Below are positions 60,856-64,000 of a stretch of DNA of 64,000 nt, piece after piece. The notes beneath the pieces were generated by a model. The model saw only the letters and a program-made list of their open reading frames with translations. It did not search any database and was not told the origin of the DNA. The DNA lies in assembly GCA_965214235.1 (NCBI GenBank), contig CBDCBH010000002.1, positions 62,001-126,000 on the forward strand. Reading direction: 5' to 3'. The translations under genes and the position numbers were made by a program. This stretch comes from Ilyomonas sp965214235. Its GTDB lineage: Bacteria > Bacteroidota > Bacteroidia > Chitinophagales > Chitinophagaceae. How positions within the stretch are numbered: the first letter of the stretch is position 1; each line of letters begins with the position of its first letter.

Positions 60856-63057
60856 ATGCTTACCATTTTTCTTCGAAGATTTTGTTTTGCCGCTTTTATT
60901 ATCATAACATTTTTTTCGTGTAAAAACAAAAATGAATCTACCACAGACTACAGCGGTTGGACAAAAGCAACCGGCAATTCTGATGGCAATAAATATTCTT
61001 CCTTAACACAAATTGATACAAGCAATGTAGGCGGGTTACAGGTTGCGTGGGAGTTTCATACCGGTGACATGGATACGGCTGCGCATTCGCAAATTCAATG
61101 CAATCCAATCGTGGTGAACAATGTGATGTACGTTACTTCGCCCATGCTGAAAGTGTTTGCCATAGATGCAGCAACAGGCAGGCAAAAATGGATGTACTCG
61201 CCTTACGATACCATTGCTGAAGATAAGAATGGACATTTTAATTTGAACAACAACCGGGGCGTAACATACTGGAGCGATGGCAAAGATGACAAACGCATTT
61301 TTTATGGTGCAGGTTCTTCCATAATTTGTCTGGATGCCACTACAGGCAAGGTCATAACCAGCTTTGGTAATGGCGGAAAAGTTGACTTGCACGATGGCTT
61401 GCAACTGGAAGGCGGCGTGAAAGATTTGTTTGTAACGCAAACATCGCCGCCCTCTGTTTACAAAGATTTATTGCTTTGCGGAACTAGAGTAAGCGAAGGC
61501 ATGGATGCGGCTCCCGGCGACATCCGGGCTTACGACACCAGAAACGGAAAATTGGTGTGGCAGTTTCATACCATTCCGCATCCCGGCGAGGCAGGCTATG
61601 AAACATGGGAAGATAAAAATGCATACAAATATACCGGCGGCGCCAACAACTGGATGGGCATGACGATAGACCAGCAGCGCGGCATTGCTTACATTCCCAT
61701 TGGTTCGGCATCAATGGATTTTTATGGTGGTAAAAGAAGAGGCTCCAACTTGTTTGCCGATTGTATGTTGGCGCTGGATGCTGCAACCGGAAAACAAAAA
61801 TGGCATTTTCAATACCTGCATCACGATACATGGGATTACGACCCGTCTTCAGCGCCGGTATTGTTAACCGTTAATCATGATGGAAAGAAGATTGATGCCG
61901 TTGCGCAAACCACCAAAACGGGTTTTGTTTTTTTGTTTGACCGCGACAATGGAGCTCCTCTTTTTCCTGTGAAAGAAACACCCGTTGATACCGTTACCGA
62001 TTTGGCAGGTGAGAAGTTATGGCCTACACAACCCATTCCGCAAAAGCCCGCGCCGTTTGTACGGCAGGCATTAACGCAGCAAGATGTAAATCCAAACTTA
62101 TCGAAGAAAGAATACGATTCGGTAAAACAATTGTTGGGTGTTGTTCATACCGGCAGAATGTTTATGCCGCAATCAAAAACCGGAACCATTATTTTTCCGG
62201 GTTTTGATGGTGGTGCTGAATATGGCGGACCTGCCGTTGACCCTGAGACCGGCGTTTTATATACCAACGATAACCAGATGGCGTGGATACTGCAAATGTT
62301 TGACATTAACCCTGCCGAGCATGAGGAAACATTTGCGCAGGCAGGCCCTCGTTTGTACAAAGCCAACTGCATGGCTTGCCACGGACCGGATAGACAGGGC
62401 GGCGGCAATTATCCTTCCATTGTAAACATCAATCAAAAACTAAATAAAGACCAGTTTATCTCTTTCATCAATGTTGGCAGAAGAATGATGCCCGCATTTC
62501 AATATTTACCTGAAATAGACAAAGAAGCCATCGCATCATATGTGTTGAATTTGAAAAATGAGCAAAACCAAAAGTATCAATCGAAGCTTACGGCAGTTGA
62601 CTCATTTAGAGCATTGCCTTACGAAATTTCGGGTTACAATAAATTTTATACAAGGAGCGGGCAGCCGGGTTTGTCGCCACCCTGGGGTGTGTTGAATGCG
62701 ATTGATTTGAACAGCGGAGAATACCAGTGGAAACAGCCGTTTGGTGAAAACCAATTTACCGGAGCTCCTGCCAACACAGGCTGCGAAAACTATGGCGGAC
62801 CCGTAGTTACAAGGGGCGGTTTGTTATTAATAGGTGCCACAAAAGATGGTATGTTCAGAGCTTATAACAAACGAACCGGCAAATTGTTATGGCAAACAAA
62901 ATTGCCGGCTGCTGCGTTTGCCACACCAGCCACTTACGGGGTAAATGGAAAACAGTTTATAGTAATTGCCTGCGGTGGCGGAAAGCTGGGAACAAAGTCT
63001 GGCGATAGCTATGTGGCGTTTGCATTGCCGGAGAAAGCGCAGGCGGAAAAGCAATAA
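60856..63057 (+). CDS. PQQ-dependent dehydrogenase lipoprotein with inserted cytochrome c domain
   Basis: A 733-residue quinoprotein. Lipoprotein signal ends FFSC (Cys22). An eight-bladed propeller begins YSGWTKATGNSDGNKYSSL with LQVAWEFHTGD, repeated W-motifs (GRQKWMYSP, GKLVWQFHT, GKQKWHFQY, GKLLWQTKL), and GGPAVDPETGVLYT. A cytochrome c domain is inserted at about residues 490-575: CMACH (Cys505, Cys508, His509) and MMPAFQYLPE with a Met ligand. It likely oxidises a sugar or alcohol in the periplasm or at the surface, passing electrons to heme. The neighbouring SusC/D suggests that its substrate or PQQ is taken up here. Confidence 0.9.
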   Translation: MLTIFLRRFCFAAFIIITFFSCKNKNESTTDYSGWTKATGNSDGNKYSSLTQIDTSNVGGLQVAWEFHTGDMDTAAHSQIQCNPIVVNNVMYVTSPMLKVFAIDAATGRQKWMYSPYDTIAEDKNGHFNLNNNRGVTYWSDGKDDKRIFYGAGSSIICLDATTGKVITSFGNGGKVDLHDGLQLEGGVKDLFVTQTSPPSVYKDLLLCGTRVSEGMDAAPGDIRAYDTRNGKLVWQFHTIPHPGEAGYETWEDKNAYKYTGGANNWMGMTIDQQRGIAYIPIGSASMDFYGGKRRGSNLFADCMLALDAATGKQKWHFQYLHHDTWDYDPSSAPVLLTVNHDGKKIDAVAQTTKTGFVFLFDRDNGAPLFPVKETPVDTVTDLAGEKLWPTQPIPQKPAPFVRQALTQQDVNPNLSKKEYDSVKQLLGVVHTGRMFMPQSKTGTIIFPGFDGGAEYGGPAVDPETGVLYTNDNQMAWILQMFDINPAEHEETFAQAGPRLYKANCMACHGPDRQGGGNYPSIVNINQKLNKDQFISFINVGRRMMPAFQYLPEIDKEAIASYVLNLKNEQNQKYQSKLTAVDSFRALPYEISGYNKFYTRSGQPGLSPPWGVLNAIDLNSGEYQWKQPFGENQFTGAPANTGCENYGGPVVTRGGLLLIGATKDGMFRAYNKRTGKLLWQTKLPAAAFATPATYGVNGKQFIVIACGGGKLGTKSGDSYVAFALPEKAQAEKQ

Positions 63058-63082
63058 ATGTTTGTATGATTTTGTTTTTAGA

Positions 63083-63438
63083 CAAACAGGCAGCTCCTAC
63101 GGAGCATGTTTGTTTTTGTACATTTTTTCGCTACAAACAGGTAGCTCCTACGGAGCATTAAGAAAATTTGTTTACGATTCTATCTACAAACAGGTAGCTC
63201 CTACGGAGCATGGAAAAATTTGATTACAATTCTATCTACAAACAGGAGCATAATAAAATTGGGCCGGAGGAAGTAAAAGCGTTGTAAATAAAAATATTAT
63301 TTGATCTTATTCTATCTATAAAAAAGGAGCATAATAAAATATGGCCGAAGGAAACAAAGGAGATTAAAAGAAATTTTTTTATGTGATTTATTTTTTGCTA
63401 CTACAAACAGGTAGCTCCCACGGAGCATGGAAAAATTT
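63083..63438 (+). repeat. Array of REP-like palindromic repeats, direct orientation
   Basis: Units containing CAGGTAGCTCCTACGGAGCA occur at 63083-63106 (CAGGCAG variant), 63131-63158, 63184-63211 and 63411-63438 (CCCACGG variant). Degenerate, shortened units lie near 63234-63251 and 63316-63332. Each has the small hairpin GCTCC-TAC-GGAGC after a constant CTACAAACAG. The first four have a period of about 50 bases, with a shared GGAAAAATTTG-type spacer. Confidence 0.85.
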
Positions 63439-63558
63439 AAATGCGTATGGTGGATATAACAGGAAGTTTCTTCAAAGCAATTGCATCATTTATTTTCTCC
63501 CAACAAATAGAAAATGATATATGATAAAGATATTTGAAGGTGTACACAAACTCATTCA

Positions 63559-63633
63559 GCTCCATAGGAGCTACCTGTTTGTAGTAAATATGTGCAAAAC
63601 CAAACCTGCTCCGTAGGAGCTGCCTGTTTGTAG
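63559..63633 (-). repeat. Two REP-like units, inverted orientation
   Basis: The reverse-complement unit (GGAGCTACCTGTTTGTAG) occurs at 63559-63584, with GCTCCATAGGAGC, and again at 63607-63633, with GCTCCGTAGGAGC. They face the direct units across about 120 bases, as in bacterial REP/BIME structures. Between 63439 and 63558 no gene is seen. Confidence 0.85.
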
Positions 63634-63700
63634 CATTTGTAAGTTACACAATTTCATTTCTTGTGCCGTAGCCACTACCTGTAATAAATCAACGATTTCT

Positions 63701-64000
63701 ATGGCAAACACATACACTCAACTTTACATTCATTTTGTCTTCGCTGTAAAATACAGAGAGGCGGTTATCCATTCTTCATGGGAAGAAGAATTGCACAAAT
63801 ACATTACCGGTATTATTCAAAACAACGGTCATAAACTCATCGCCATTAATTCGGCCACAGATCATATTCATGCATTCATTGGTTTGAATCCAAAACAATC
63901 TATTTCAGAACTTATGAGATTGGTAAAAGGCGACAGTTCTGAATTGATCAATCGAAAAAAATTGACAAAAACAAAGTTTCAGTGGCAGGAAGGGTATGGC
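63701..64000 (+). mobile_element. IS200/IS605-type (RAYT-like) transposase, 3' partial
   Basis: From ATG 63701 the frame stays open for 100 codons to the window edge. It starts MANTYTQLYIHFVFAVKYRE, with WEEELHKYITGII, NNGHKLIAIN and the HUH motif TDHIHAFIGL. The tail SISELMRLVKGDSSELINRK fits Y1-type single-strand transposases. The catalytic tyrosine lies beyond the edge. It sits next to REP-like palindromes, the hallmark of REP-associated transposases. Confidence 0.85.

Noticed and set aside
62966..63223. Open frame running from the PQQ dehydrogenase 3' end through the REP-like units (QTGSSYGA repeats)
   Set aside because: It is a by-product of the repeats read in one frame (QTGSSYGA and KQVAPTE arise from CAGGTAGCTCCTACGG-type units); it has no start of its own outside the upstream gene.
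63083..63438. CRISPR-like regular repeat
   Set aside because: Units are short palindromes with similar, not unique, spacers; copies are degenerate and occur in both orientations; no cas genes.

Overview
The window looks like a chromosome segment of a Bacteroidota bacterium, most likely from the Chitinophagaceae or a close relative. Evidence: low G+C; promoters of the TAnnTTTG type and few Shine-Dalgarno sites; a type IX secretion C-terminal domain at the left edge; an ECF sigma/FecR/SusC/SusD cassette; a Bacteroidota-type omega subunit next to BamD; and a 31-residue COX24-like basic protein. No phage genes or CRISPR arrays are seen.

Layout. 1-9.0 kb: housekeeping genes (T9SS cargo end, mutY, HU, a TPR protein, ribonuclease G/E, rpoZ-bamD, lolA, aspS), mostly separated by clear hairpin terminators. 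9.1-12.7 kb: a cluster of circularly permuted ATP-grasp, alpha-E and transglutaminase-like genes, a widespread but poorly understood peptide-ligase-type system. 12.8-20.4 kb: membrane protein, HU/CCDC81-like protein, lipoprotein, rarA, bacilliredoxin, Hsp20, SGNH hydrolase, queA, rpsT. 20.7-25.9 kb: sucA and sucB, with a nucleotidyltransferase (MNT)/HEPN pair wedged between them. The HEPN gene is split by a one-base frame change exactly at an A_AAA_AAG heptamer, and SucB carries two lipoyl domains. 26-30.3 kb: RNA methyltransferase, lipoprotein, small proteins, two tandem exported ferritin-like proteins.

30.6-46.8 kb: an exopolysaccharide cluster. It has export (SLBB protein), chain length (Wzz), flippase, EpsG-type polymerase, glycosyltransferases, a DUF4838 protein, an initiating sugar transferase with dehydratase and reductase, and three GDP-D-glycero-D-manno-heptose genes (gmhA, hddA, hddC). 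46.8-48.1 kb: TPR protein, VOC protein, tRNA-Arg(CCT). 48.27-49.13 kb, which has no intact gene, holds decayed remains of a sialic-acid locus on the minus strand: AGE-family epimerase, sialate O-acetylesterase and sialidase. GH9 and GH26 glycoside hydrolases follow. 53-54.2 kb: peroxiredoxin and a DsbA-like protein. 54.3-63.1 kb: ECF sigma, FecR, SusC, SusD and a PQQ/cytochrome c dehydrogenase, a regulated uptake and oxidation unit. 63.1-64 kb: an array of REP-like palindromes in both orientations next to an IS200/IS605-type (RAYT-like) transposase that runs off the edge.

The observations most worth following are the possible programmed frameshift in HEPN and its position inside sucAB, a dispersed 12-base motif (GTAAAAACAAAC) repeated at least 16 times on both strands, the decayed sialic-acid operon, and the REP/transposase end. 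All assignments were made by reading motifs, without database searches.
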